DNA of 64,000 bases from Ephemerocybe angulata (lineage: Eukaryota; Basidiomycota; Agaricomycetes; Agaricales; Psathyrellaceae): positions 682,001-746,000 of the forward strand of contig JAACJK010000109.1 of NCBI GenBank assembly GCA_013368325.1, given 5' to 3'. Under the pieces are notes generated by a model. That model had not been told where the DNA came from and searched no databases. It saw nothing but the letters and a program-made list of their open reading frames with translations. Below, one piece after another: positions 1 through 10,602 of the stretch (positions are counted from its first letter, which is position 1; every line of letters begins with the position of its first letter). The translations under genes and the position numbers were made by a program.

Positions 1-32
1 CGCGGCGCTCTTTCTCTCATCCACCCACTATC

Positions 33-719
33 ATGGACCTTCTTTTTGGCCTTCTTTTGGCCAGCAGTCAACTCGGGCAGGCCAGAAAGCAGATATCGCT
101 ATGTTGCATTCAAGAGTTGACCCGAAAGCTGACACCGAGCGATCTCGTCGGCCTGGCGAAGAACTGGGCAAGGAGAACGTGGTACACGCGGGACTGCGAA
201 GAGTTTTTTTTAAGGGAACCTGGTGAGTAAGGTTCGCTCTATCATATACATCGAGAGGTTAATCATTTTCATCCCACCCCAGATTCACTCATTCCTCGTA
301 AGCGTCTTTTTCGTGGTTCGGGTGTACGTACTCACACAACCTGTGAAGGTCGCGACATTCCTCCTGCCTCTCTGAGGGAGGTCCAAGAGCTAACTGTTGC
401 CCGTCTCGAAGACCTTTTTGCTCGTATGGAGTTGTACGAAAAGTATCTAGAGCCGAAGATTCAAGCTGTCGTCGATTCCGATCTCTCCGAGGAGGATAAG
501 GTCACCAGACTCCTCTGGGTTAGAAACCATTCGCCTGCTGGGTATCGCACACGAGTTCCCCAGCGCCTTGACGACAGTGGTGGGGTGGTTTTCGCATGGG
601 TTTGGGAGACCGAGCGTAGGAAGTCTTGCGACATTCTGATGGATGGAATGCTTGGCGATGTACTCTCTCAGAGGATGACGGCTCTCATCGGCGAGGGGCA
701 TGAGGCGCCGAGGTGGTAG
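33..719 (+). CDS. Unrecognised protein, two exons
   Basis: I do not recognise this protein. Two exons, 33-222 and 283-719, join in frame across a 60-bp intron (GTGAGT donor, CCCCAG acceptor) to give 208 residues. The first in-window ATG is used, but the gene lies at the window edge and the true start could be further upstream. The N-terminal 15 residues are hydrophobic (FGLLLASS) and could be a weak signal or simply the inside of a longer protein. The rest is charged and soluble, with no cysteine motif or catalytic signature I can name. The neighbouring DNA is repeat-rich, so this may be one of the lineage-restricted genes common in accessory fungal DNA. Splice signals and an intact frame argue that it is a real gene; the function is open. 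Confidence 0.5.
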
Positions 720-818
720 AATGCGTAGTTGGAAATATGTTCACCGTGACACTCTCTATCGAAATGTATTCGTTCTCTATCGCTTTGTTTGAGCAAGGGT
801 GTTCCCTCCGATTTTCAA

Positions 819-854
819 CCTTCGAATGCCGTGATGCCTTCGAATGCCGTGATG
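819..854. repeat. 18-bp perfect tandem duplication
   Basis: The 18-mer CCTTCGAATGCCGTGATG occurs twice head to tail, at 819-836 and 837-854. It lies in the non-coding interval after the first gene. Confidence 0.9.
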
Positions 855-1117
855 ATCCCCTGCTTAGGCGCCCTCAAATTGCAATGATGTCACGGTGTCA
901 CATGGTAGATCAGACAGCGCAGATCCTAATGTGGCTTGGAATTTTCCTTGCCGTAGTCTGCTCAAACCTCGTCGACCTCTCACATTCTTTATGACTTACA
1001 GGCGATTTCTTATGCTTTGCTGCGCTCGTGGTCAAGATCTAGACATGCAGAGCACCTGGGAGAGGCGGCTGGGTCCAGATGACCGATATGTGAGCTGTCA
1101 TTAGTCCGATTAGTCCG

Positions 1118-1531
1118 GTGAACCGGCGCCAAGCATCGGTTGAGCACAGAAATAATCATGACCGCACACGCATGGAGAGAGGTGTTGCCAACCCCTCTAC
1201 CGACCGCACTCGCATGGAGGAAGGTGTCGACGACCCCTCTGCCGACCGCACACGCATGGAACTTGGGTGCTTGAAACCTGGGTTCGGGTGCTGTGAGCAC
1301 AGAAATAATCATTGCTAAATTTGAGTTGCCCTCCCCCGACCGCACACGCATGGATGGAGGGAGATGGAGGGGTTGCCGAGTGGTCTACCGACCGCACACG
1401 CATGGAGAGAGGTGTTGCCAACCCCTCTACCGACCGCACACGCATGGAGGCAGGTGTCGACGACCCCTCTGCCGACCGCACACGCATGGAACTTGGGTGC
1501 TTGAAACCTGGGTTCGGGTGCTGAGGGTGGA
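1118..1531. repeat. Duplicated block built on a 17-bp motif
   Basis: A 17-mer, GACCGCACACGCATGGA, recurs seven times (one copy has a single change) between about 1160 and 1490. Around it a block of about 130 bp is present twice, near 1160-1290 and 1389-1522, with only a few mismatches. The sequence GAGCACAGAAATAATCAT also appears twice (near 1142 and 1293). The repeats keep long frames open on both strands (DRTRME on plus, HACAVGR on minus). I read this as a consequence of the repeat composition and not as coding sequence. Nothing else is recognised between 720 and 1731. Confidence 0.85.
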
Positions 1532-1731
1532 GTGAGTTTCGATCGAATTGGGTTCATGTGGGATCGGATAGCGGGCGCCAGCTCTACGCTCACAGGGTTT
1601 CCCGGTTCAGGGGTGTGCAAGATTTCGGGATTCGAGACACGCCGGAACTTAAGATCTTTCTGGTATCCTGAGCGATTTTTTCATAGGCGCCTTCTGACTG
1701 TTTGCATCGTCTTGAAAGATCGCTCCTCAAC

Positions 1732-4105
1732 ATGGCTCCTTCTACGAAGCGTCCGGATGAAAGTGAGTCTATCATTCTGGGGCAACGTCCTGAAGCTTAG
1801 CCTCATCATAGAAGTTATCAATGCCTTTTTGGTGGCCGTTGACCACCTGGCTTTCGAACAAAAGATCTGTGAGTCTAAAGTTGTATACACGATATAATTC
1901 ACCATGATCCTGACTGTACGCGCTTCAACAGCGTCTCTGGAGGCGGGCATCCGGTGCACGGAACGTGACATTGCTGAGACAACCACCGCCCGGGATCGCG
2001 CCAGAGTGAAGAAGACAGGGATTAGACCCTTGAACACCAAGTTGGAGAGGCTCGAACGTCGCCTAGAATGTCAACGCATCGCAGTCGAGCGCGTGATGAG
2101 TATGGACCGAAGTTCTTCGCTGTCACCCCCTCCAGACGACCTACCTGAAGATACCCCGGCGGGTGGGAGGGCGCCATCGTCTCCGCTGTCACCCCCTCCG
2201 GACGACCTACCAGTCGACACCCCGAAGGCGCCACCTCCCCCTCCCGAAGTCACCCCGCCCGTGCTCAGCGCGGGGGCGAAGGCGCCATCGCCCCATCCAC
2301 CCCCTCCAGTCGACACCCCGAAGGCGCCGTCTCCCCCTCCCGAAGTCACCCCGCCTGTGCTCAGCGCGGGTGCGAAGGCGCCATCGCCCCATCCACCCCC
2401 TCCAGTCGACACCCCGAAGGCGCCGTCTCCCCCTCCCGAAGTCACCCCGCCCGTGATTCCGCCCGTAGTCGGTGGAAACCCGGAGGGCCAAAAGCTCAAT
2501 CCCTTTCGCTTGCCCGGATCGGCGACAGTACCCATGCCCAGTTCTAGTCTTTTTTGGCCGTCGTACAAGCCCAGTACCTCTGGTTCGGGTCATGCGCCCC
2601 CTCCTTGGCCGTCGTACAAGCCCAGCACCTCTCGTTCGAGTCATGCGCGCCCTCCTTCGCCCGTTTTGTCAAAAGACGGAAAGAGAGGTCGAAGTTTGTC
2701 GGATTCCAGTAGAGAGGATGGCGCAAAGAGTGGATTGGAGAGTGGGCAGCCTAAGCCCAACAAGAGGAGAACTCACGGTCGCATCATCGCCTCCCCTGAA
2801 TCAAGTGGGAGAAGCGATGCTGAGATGGCCAAGGTTGGTTCTGTGGCTGGGATAAAGTGTGAGTGTCTTATAATAGTGTGTAGTTGGCGGAACGCTGACA
2901 GGTCTCTCTTCTTCAAGCGGCTGATTCTAGGGGATGGGAGTCGGGTGTTCTGGCAGACATGCGAGTGTTAGACGAGAAGGACATGAAAATGCTGATGGGT
3001 GAAGCGGAAAAGTTAGTGAACAGTGGGGGTGGTGGTGGCGCTGAGGATGCGTATAATCCTGAGGGGGATGAAGACGACGACGACGATGGCCCCGACGCGG
3101 AGGACGATGATGATGGGTCGGAGGATGAGGGGACAAAGAAAGGAAAGGCGCTGGCGAGGAAATTCCTAGGCAAGTCTGCAGCAGGCCTATCGACCGTCAT
3201 ATTTATCCTAATCAACGAAATCTTTAGTCGCAGGCGACGCTGCTTTGCACAATTTCATTACCCACAACGTCCTTCTCCCACCCCGCGTACGTGCCCGTGC
3301 TCGGAAACGCCAAGATTACTTGCGGGAGGCTGGGACGACGTCTCGCGTCCTCGCCATTACCGTCTTCTTGATGGGGAACAAGAATGGACAGACGAAGTGC
3401 GCTTGGCATACCCGTTCCGACACCCAATCGAAGATCAACGACATGAAGCCCACACGCAAGAAGACCACCCAGAGAAAGCGACCGATCCCGAAAGTAACTG
3501 GAGTCCCGCTAGCCCCATACAACAAGGCAGTCGCTTCGGAGGAGTTGGTCAGTAAAGTGGCTGGTGCAGCGCGATCTCTCGATATCGTCAAGCTTCCCAC
3601 CCATGATCCCGACCCAGCCGTCATGCACCCATTCGTTAATGGGATGGGGGAGAAGGAGTTATTGACCTTCTTTCGGGAAGTCGGTGGGAGGCACTACCTA
3701 CACTGCGGGTGTGACCTTGAAGACTGCCTGCTGGACCTCTACATGTGGAAGTCGTGGCCGATGCTGGTTTCTCCATCGACTGGAGCTCAGGAGTGGCTTG
3801 GTCCGCCGCCCGATCCTCGGATGAGGTTCTATTTTAACGGGATTCTCAGGTTCCTGCGAGTCGACGTCGACAAACTTTACAAGTACGACCGGAAGGGTAT
3901 CCGGAGGGACACAGCTAACGCCTGTGAGATCCTGCGCTTGCTCAGCGAGTTCCTTCGACAGCCGCTTCCCGAGCCGCCGGTGCCGAGAGCCCTTCAGGTA
4001 CGAAAAGCAATCCCTTATGTGGAGCTGGATAGCGAGGAAGAGGCTGATGGAAGGGAAAAAAAACTCAACGAGCTCGCGGAATCTTCTGACGAAGACGAGT
4101 TGTAG
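1732..4105 (+). CDS. Unrecognised Pro-rich/acidic protein, five exons
   Basis: Five exons (1732-1762, 1812-1868, 1932-2858, 2918-3169, 3228-4105) join in frame to 714 residues. I do not recognise the family. An N-terminal charged helix is followed by a long Pro-rich region made of a 96-bp (32-residue) unit repeated nearly three times (from 2211, 2307, 2403) and a 51-bp (17-residue) WPSYKPSTS unit repeated twice (from 2555, 2606). Next come basic stretches (NKRRTH) and an Asp/Glu-rich tract (near 3068-3130). A folded-looking C-terminal domain of about 200 residues (HYLHCGCDLEDC, RMRFYFNGILRFLRVD) ends in an acidic tail. The fourth intron uses a GC donor (AG|GCAAGT) with a CTTTAG acceptor; without it the frame breaks. 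The layout suggests a nuclear, partly disordered protein, which is inference. Confidence 0.6.
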
Positions 4106-4174
4106 TTGTTTCGTAGTTGTTTCAGTCACCCTGTTCTCCTTTATACTTACTAAACATTTATCATTCTTTCTCTG

Positions 4175-4240
4175 TGAGGGACTTGCTTGCTCAAGTGAAG
4201 GTTAAAGATATGAGGGACTTGCTCAAGTGAACGTTAAATA
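4175..4240. repeat. Short imperfect tandem repeat
   Basis: Two near-identical stretches beginning TGAGGGACTTGCT and ending in GTTAAA lie at about 4175-4206 and 4211-4238, just after the stop codon at 4105. The first copy has four extra bases. Confidence 0.75.
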
Positions 4241-4311
4241 AAAAGTGTGATTCATTCTATTTTGGAAGCATGGATGCGTGGTACTTCGTGCTAAGCTCGG
4301 TGCGATGGTGA

Positions 4312-5541
4312 TTAAACTGGAAGAGGCTTTTCTTTAGTGGCTCGCGATCCGACATGGGACTGCATATACGCACCGAGACAGACCTCCCCACGATGGATGT
4401 GCCATCCTCGCCTGGATGAATTCGCCAGATCGCCGCATGATGAGGCAACACGCAACTTCCAGGTCGTTCCTGCCACACACGTTCCCCAGGTGCACCTTCT
4501 GAGGAGCGGTATGGAATAGAGGCCGTGACCAGGATACTCCCGGACGATTTCAGGGCACGATGGGTTTTGACCGCATACATGGCCACCTAGGACCTCGTCG
4601 ACGTTCTGGACAAGCGAGAACTTGAGTCCGACCAACCTGTCCAAGGCAGGGACGGGCGAAGTGAGGGTCTCCCCATCCTCCGGAACGGGAATGGTAAGGA
4701 GTCCAATTTTCCGTTCCAAGAGGTCTGGATAGAGGGAAACGACCTCATTGGCCGCGATGAAGTTCATTAGGAGGGTCGTCGGGGCTTCCGTGATGAGGGC
4801 GACGGGGGAGACCTTGGAGACCACGAACAGGATCTCACGATCGGACGTCTTGTGCACCATCCTCCTAACCTGTTCGACCCTTTCTCCGTAGAACTCATAG
4901 CCAAGCATAGCACGTATACGCGTCGGTAGGGTGGCGACTTCTTCAAGGCGATACTTGCTTTCGGGTCCCCCTTCGTGGCTTTGGTCGAAGAGCTGCTCGT
5001 CGGGGGGTGCGGTGCCAGGGTAAGGTAAACCGTCGCAGTAAACTTCGAGGATCCTGGGCGTCGGTACAGAGATATCGAAGACGTGGAGTGCGGCCATCCC
5101 ACCGATTATGGCCCCCGAATATTCGAGTCCTTCAAGGAATGCGTTGGCATCGAGGTCGAAGGAGGCTAGGAGGTCCTTGACGCGATACGTTGCTCGATCC
5201 GACATGAGCCATTTCATGTGGGGGTTGGCCTGCTGAAGGGATACGCGGTCGATGGGCGGAGTCTCGTCTATGACAAGGCGCTGGATCTCGTCCGGGAGTC
5301 GAGATATTGGGCAGAATTCTGCGGGACCTGCGCAATAATGAGTCCATGTTTTGCAGTGAAGGGTAGACTGGCCTACGGTGGCGAGTGTCACACGACGTGC
5401 ATAGTGGGAGACTATACGGCACTGCGGGGTAGGTATAGGCGTTCCTTTTGACACGGAAAGACATTTGGGATGTTTGTAGGAGGAGAGCTTGAATCGATTT
5501 TGGAATTTTGGTAGGGCTTGATCCGGGTTTCCCACGGACAT
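4312..5541 (-). CDS. F-box-like protein with GGMAALHVFD motif
   Basis: A single open frame of 409 residues on the minus strand. An F-box-like start of helix (RLPDEIQRLVIDE) lies near residue 82. It is followed by RVKDLLASFDLDANAFLEG and a GAIIGGMAALHVFD...ILEVYC segment. That arrangement resembles a large family of mushroom-fungus proteins whose members carry a GS.ALQF..R.....DLD pattern reminiscent of a nucleotidyltransferase core. Here the expected acidic pair is reduced to a lone Glu in LEVYC, so I infer no catalysis. The last 90 residues are Cys-rich (HVCGQNPSCPEIVREYPGHG, CTWGTC), perhaps metal-binding. The first 60 residues fit the family poorly, so the start could lie further in, or a 5' intron may be missed. 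Confidence 0.6.
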   Translation of the reverse strand: MSVGNPDQALPKFQNRFKLSSYKHPKCLSVSKGTPIPTPQCRIVSHYARRVTLATVGQSTLHCKTWTHYCAGPAEFCPISRLPDEIQRLVIDETPPIDRVSLQQANPHMKWLMSDRATYRVKDLLASFDLDANAFLEGLEYSGAIIGGMAALHVFDISVPTPRILEVYCDGLPYPGTAPPDEQLFDQSHEGGPESKYRLEEVATLPTRIRAMLGYEFYGERVEQVRRMVHKTSDREILFVVSKVSPVALITEAPTTLLMNFIAANEVVSLYPDLLERKIGLLTIPVPEDGETLTSPVPALDRLVGLKFSLVQNVDEVLGGHVCGQNPSCPEIVREYPGHGLYSIPLLRRCTWGTCVAGTTWKLRVASSCGDLANSSRRGWHIHRGEVCLGAYMQSHVGSRATKEKPLPV

Positions 5542-8295
5542 GCATGGCTGGTCAAAGGCATTATCGCAGAGTGTTCAGAGTGAGAAATATCAGAGACAAA
5601 AGACCCAGATCACAGTTACAACAACACTTCGGAGAGAAAGGTTTTGAGACCAGCGCTGTGCCGTAGCAGTCGCAACCGAAGGATCGCTTACCACCTTGCC
5701 CTCCCATCAATCCTTCCCTAAGAATCGCTCGGAGGCTCCCCACCGAGCAATGCCTGTTTAGTCATCGCTCCCAAGGTTCTCGTCGAGCAATCGCTATTTA
5801 AGTATCAGGATGAGGATGTCAGGAGCGGTACCTTCCCTATTTTGGATGATGAATATGACCCTGGAGATCAAAGTCAGTAAGATGCTCAGCAGTCGCAACC
5901 GAAGGATCGCTCACCACATTGCCCTCACATCAATCCTTCCTTAAGGATCGCTCGGAGGCTCCTCACCGAGCAATGCTTATTTAGCTATTGATTTAATTTT
6001 CAACCTGGGTACCCCAAACACGTTCGACGCCCATTTTTCAACATGGCTATGACCTGGGTAAACGGGTCAGTAAGAGGCAGTTGCAACAACGTATCGCTAG
6101 GCAGGTTCTCGTTGCGGGATGTTTATTTAATGATCGCTCGCCAGCCCCTCTTCGAGTATCCCTTATTTAAGGATCAAACATAGGACGGTTGGGATTGGTT
6201 CATCGTCACTTGACATGATGATGATGGCCTTGGAGAGGTGTGTCTCAGCGGCAGCTAGTTAAGGATCGCACACGAGCGAGCGGTCGCTATTTAGCAATCG
6301 CTCACCCTCATGCCCTCCCATCAATCCTTGTTTAATAATCGCTCAGCGGCTGCTCTGTGAGCGATGCCTATTTAGTGATCGGTTCCCTGCTCCTCGTCGA
6401 GCGATCCCAACTTAGCGATCACACAGAGAGAGAACTAGGACACAATGACTTGGGAGAAGCAGTTAAGGAGATGCTCCAGGAGTCGCAAACGAAGGATCGC
6501 TCACCAATATGCCCTCCCATCAATCCATGTTTAATGGTCGCTCAGCGGCTGCTCTGTGAGCGATGCCTATTTAGTGATCGGTTCCCTGCTCCTCGTCGAG
6601 CGATCCCAATTTAACATTCACACGGAGAGAGAAAGGGGGGTCTAGAGAACACTTCCTAGGACACAATGACTTGGGAGAAGGAGTTAAGGAGATGCTCCAG
6701 TAGTCGCAAACGAAGGATCGCTCACCATCATGCCCTCCCATCAATCCATGTTTAATGATCGCTCAGCGGCTGCTCTGTGAGCGATGCTTTTTTAGTGATC
6801 GCTCGACGAGGAGCGTCGACCGATACCAGTTTAAGCATCACACATAGGGTGGAAGGGGGTCCAGAGAACGTTTTATAGACCACAATGACCTGGGAGAAGC
6901 AGTTCAGGAGATGCTCCGGCAGTCGCTACCGAAGGATCGCTCGGCGGCTCCTCGTCGAGCGATGCTTATTTAGTGATCACTCCCTAGCCGCTCGCCATGC
7001 GATCGGCTTTCAAGTATCGGTGCTGTCTTCTCCAGAGAGGTTCAATCTTCATTTGGAATGAGGCCTGTGACCTGGGAGAAGCTGTCAGGCAAATGCTCCA
7101 GCAGTCGCTACCGTAGGATCGCTCACCATCATTCCCTCCCATCAATCCATGTTTAGTGATCGCTCAGCGGCTGCTCTGTGAGCGATGGTTATTTAGTGAT
7201 CGCCTCCCTGCTCCTCGTCGAGCGATACCAATTTAAGCATCACACACAGCGTGGAAAGGAATCTCCAGAGCATTCATTCCTCTTTTTACATGATGGCTAT
7301 GACCTGGGAGAAGCATTCGCGGGGCGCTGAGCTGTCGCAACCGAAGGATCGCTCGGCGGCTCTTCGTCGTGCGATGCTTATTTAGATATCGCTCCTTAGC
7401 CCCTCGTCGTGCCGATCGGTATCCAAGAATCAGTTCTGTCTTCTCCAGAGATGTTCAATCTTCCTTTGGAATGAGCCTATGACCTGGGAGAAGCAGTCAG
7501 GCAGAGGCTCCAGCGGTCGCTACCGTAGGATCGCTCACCACCATGCCATCAATCTCTCTGTAAAGATCGCTCAGCGGCTGCTATTCCAGCGATGCCTATT
7601 TAGTGATTGCAACTGGGTGCGCCTCCTTTGGTGGTACGTGTGTAGTGTCCCGTTGGCTTACAGCGTGGCTGATACAGGAGAGCGTACATTTGCTTAAGGC
7701 ATCTCTACTCGCGCTACGCTGCCTACCCTGGTTGGTACGGCAAGTAATGGGCAGGCGAGGAAGCTGCTGAGGCTGAAGAAGGTAGTAGAGTGAAAAAGAA
7801 GGAAGCGATGCTTGTTGAAGACGTCTATAGGCTGTGCGATGGTTCGATTGGCATCGGCGTGCCGAAACCGGAACTGAATCTGATTGGAACCCACGTGATA
7901 TGCTCACTAGTGAGGTGTACTAAATCTCACCTGTGAGGTGTGGGAGAACCAACAGGGCCATCAACGGTTGCCCCCATCAATGAATGATTAAATGATTACG
8001 TAATCATCGACTGCTATCCGAGTTTGGCGGAGGTAAACTGACGCCCAAGCCTTTCTGGGTGCACACGGCAAGCGCTTGAGAGGTCCACTTTCCACTATAT
8101 CCACGCGTTTCTTTTATTTGGATTTCAAACTTTCACTCAATCATGCTAGAGAAAGCCATACTGCCAGGCTCTTCTTTGATTTCATCAGATTGCAGGTGTA
8201 AGTGGCAAAGTGCTATTCGCAACGTAAAGATTTATAAGGCGCTCCGAACATAGTCCTACTCAGATGCGCATATCATTACTATTCGAGGTTCTCTA
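5542..8295. other. Gene-free interval with hairpin array
   Basis: No protein-coding gene is supported in these 2.75 kb. The central part is the repeat array listed separately. From about 7620 to 8295 I see unique sequence without a recognisable gene; it includes the 3' flank of the DPB2 gene. Confidence 0.75.
5665..7600. repeat. Tandem array of paired ATCGCTC...GAGCGAT hairpins
   Basis: About twenty short inverted repeats of the form ATCGCTC, 10-20 bases, GAGCGAT fill this stretch. Good examples are at about 6338, 6535, 6757, 6936, 7157 and 7346. They come in pairs 39-40 bp apart, joined by TATTTAGTGATCG. The pairs sit inside a longer unit of roughly 180-230 bp that also carries GACCTGGGAGAAG and CGCAACCGAAGGATCGCTC. 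Anchors of the long unit lie near 5667, 5888, 6481, 6704, 6921, 7102, 7334 and 7515. Copies differ by point changes and small indels, so the array is old or diverging. It has satellite-like higher-order structure but no direct coding capacity. Confidence 0.85.
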
Positions 8296-10410
8296 TCAAT
8301 CTTCCGTGTCGAGCTCAAGAGTACTAGGAGACAGGTCAGTCAAGCGCACGTCATGCCGAAAGTCCGACATACCATTCTTCTGAGTTTGCTTCTGCTGGTT
8401 TATACATGGACCAAGACAAGGCTTTCCCAATGAAGCTTCCCGGATTCAAAACATGGCAACCCGTGTATGTTAAGGCATAGCGATCGTATTTGTCGGCGAG
8501 GATGAGCTAATTAGAATGCATCAGTATCAATATGGATGCGAAGCCCATGACGCTTACTGTGGTTGGGAGAGGATACAGTCGAAGAGCATGGTCATAATCC
8601 GACAGGGTCGGCTGGATGTGGGTAGATAAAGGTGATAAATGGCCTTGGTCTAAAATGGTTTGAACAAGCTGGAACGGGCATTAGACGGCCTCGCAGGGAC
8701 AAGCCACAGACTTCTTACATATCGTTTGAGATCCTCGCTCTTTACTTCCGGCTTGACCCCAACAATGTTTCGAAGCATTTTTGACATAAGATCCTCACGG
8801 AAGATGACAATCTCCTGATTGAAGAACTTGATTCGACAGGGGTTGGTGGCGAAATGAACTTTGGGCAATCTTGCCTTCAGCTTGGTTGTGAAGGTCGAGA
8901 GAATGGGTCGATAAGGAAGAACAGAGTTGATAGTGATGTCCAAAGGCCCGGGAACGAACACGAAGTGCGTATTCTGAGCGATATCGGGGTAGCGGGAGAT
9001 CAAGTCGGCGAGGGAGTCGAAATTATCTACAACGGTGTCAGCGGTCCTTTACTTTGAGAAGGGCGAGGCGCCAACCTTGGTATCGCTGGATATCTCGAGC
9101 GTTCCCATGCGCAATGGATTTGCTCGTGAAGTTTCCACACAGGACCATAACCTTTGGTATAAATTCGTTGTCCACGCAGTGGTCGAATAGTTTTGCCAAG
9201 CCGGGTAGTGTTTGTATGTGGTCTAGCCATACATCCGACAAACAGAAGAAATTGATATGTGACAACTCTTCTTGAATTTGGAGGGACAGTTGTTTCTGGT
9301 GTTGAGATAAGTATCTAGACGCAATGCTTATCATATGTACTCACATCTTCTGCTAGTGATGTTGAACCTTTTCCAAGAAAATCTATGTGTCCATATATCG
9401 ACCTTTGGATGTGTTAGTGAAGAAAGTTGATAGGGAGGCGATAATGACAACCTAGCGACATCGCGTGGCTCACAAGGGGGTTGTCCGATAGCAATGATAT
9501 CCAGTGTCGCCTCCTCCGTATACTCTCCTTCTACCAGAACGAAACACCCATCTGTGAAGAATCCTTCTCCTGGCTCGTCCTGGTACCATGAGTCCGGCCC
9601 TCAATCGAATGTAAAAGATACTCACAAGCTTGGAGAAGTCTAGCTCAACACGTCCATCCGAGTCTTCCAAGCAAACTTTACCCTCTTTATTGTGTGCTAG
9701 CATCCCAAGCAATAAAAACCGTTCCCCTGCCCTCCCAAGCAACTGTTTCGTGGACTTCAAGGTGACTAGCTTCTCTCTGTCCCTTGAAGGCAACGTAGAC
9801 GGCGCAAAGTGTTCGTTTCTTAGCACGCACTGCTTGATTATGTTGAGGCGATCTCGCATAGAAGTCACCCGCGATTCAGCAGAGCCCGAGATAGTCAAAG
9901 GTGCTGTCACCCTGCCAAAACTGATCAGCCATTGTCAGAGCCATGGAGGTAAAGGCAGTACCTTTCGAACGTACCTCTTTCCTGAGACCACACCCATCGC
10001 GGCATCTCATATGCGTCTATAAAGAATAGGTGCTGGTCGGGAAGGACAGTTTCCCTTTCGACTTGGGTGTGTTCCCCTTGGTCTTTCAGGCCTTCATAAA
10101 CTCGCCGGAGGACGGCGATGGACACCTTCATGGTGGCATCTACAGGGGATGATTAAGATACATGAATTCAAGCGTATTTGAGCTACTAACCATCTTCCTT
10201 GTTGTACTCCTTCGCGATAAGTTCGATACTCGACTCGATATCCTCATCCGGAATGTCGTTTTCGTCAAGCACATCTTCTAGGAACTGCAGTGCATCTGGG
10301 CCGATTGAATTACTGAATTTCCGGAATACCTGTGTCGCACTAAGTGAGCGTTCACTGTTTATAGGTCATACACATACCTTAATAACGGCCCTTTGCCTGG
10401 GATTCGACAT
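8296..10410 (-). CDS. DPB2: DNA polymerase epsilon subunit B
   Basis: Eleven exons on the minus strand: 10378-10410, 10191-10329, 9962-10139, 9626-9911, 9452-9579, 9345-9402, 9076-9295, 8719-9026, 8558-8668, 8373-8506 and 8296-8323. Together they give 540 residues, close to the 527 of human POLE2. The start [16 protein letters not shown] matches the Dpb2 N-terminal helical domain. Later come [14 protein letters not shown], the OB-fold region ([14 protein letters not shown]) and the inactive phosphoesterase domain with [45 protein letters not shown] and [10 protein letters not shown]. The end is [12 protein letters not shown]. It is the essential non-catalytic subunit of the leading-strand polymerase and links it to GINS/CMG. 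It shares a 192-bp divergent promoter with the UPF0183 gene. Identity is very secure; the last exons rest on splice signals and family similarity. Confidence 0.95.
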
Positions 10411-10602
10411 GGTCAAGTCGCGGTTGGAAGGCAAGCTTGACGCGTCGTGAATGCAACCGTCCACTTTCGACGAGCATCACTGATAACCCCGCTGGGCAAC
10501 CCGAGTTGCGTTACAGGGGCTTCACTGGACCCACTGCTGCACGAATGAACCCATTCCACCACTTCCAAAGCACCATACTTCAAATCTAACCATCCGTATA
10601 GT

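Noticed and set aside
1197..1620. Overlapping frames on both strands through the 17-mer repeats
   Set aside because: The repeats alone keep the frames open; no start context, introns or similarity.
2071..2568. A Gly-rich 165-codon minus-strand frame
   Set aside because: It is the antisense of the Pro-rich repeats in the plus-strand gene, which has matching introns and continues into a folded-looking domain.
5665..7600. CRISPR-like array
   Set aside because: Repeats are longer, degenerate and hairpin-paired with repeated spacers; the genome is eukaryotic and no cas genes are present.
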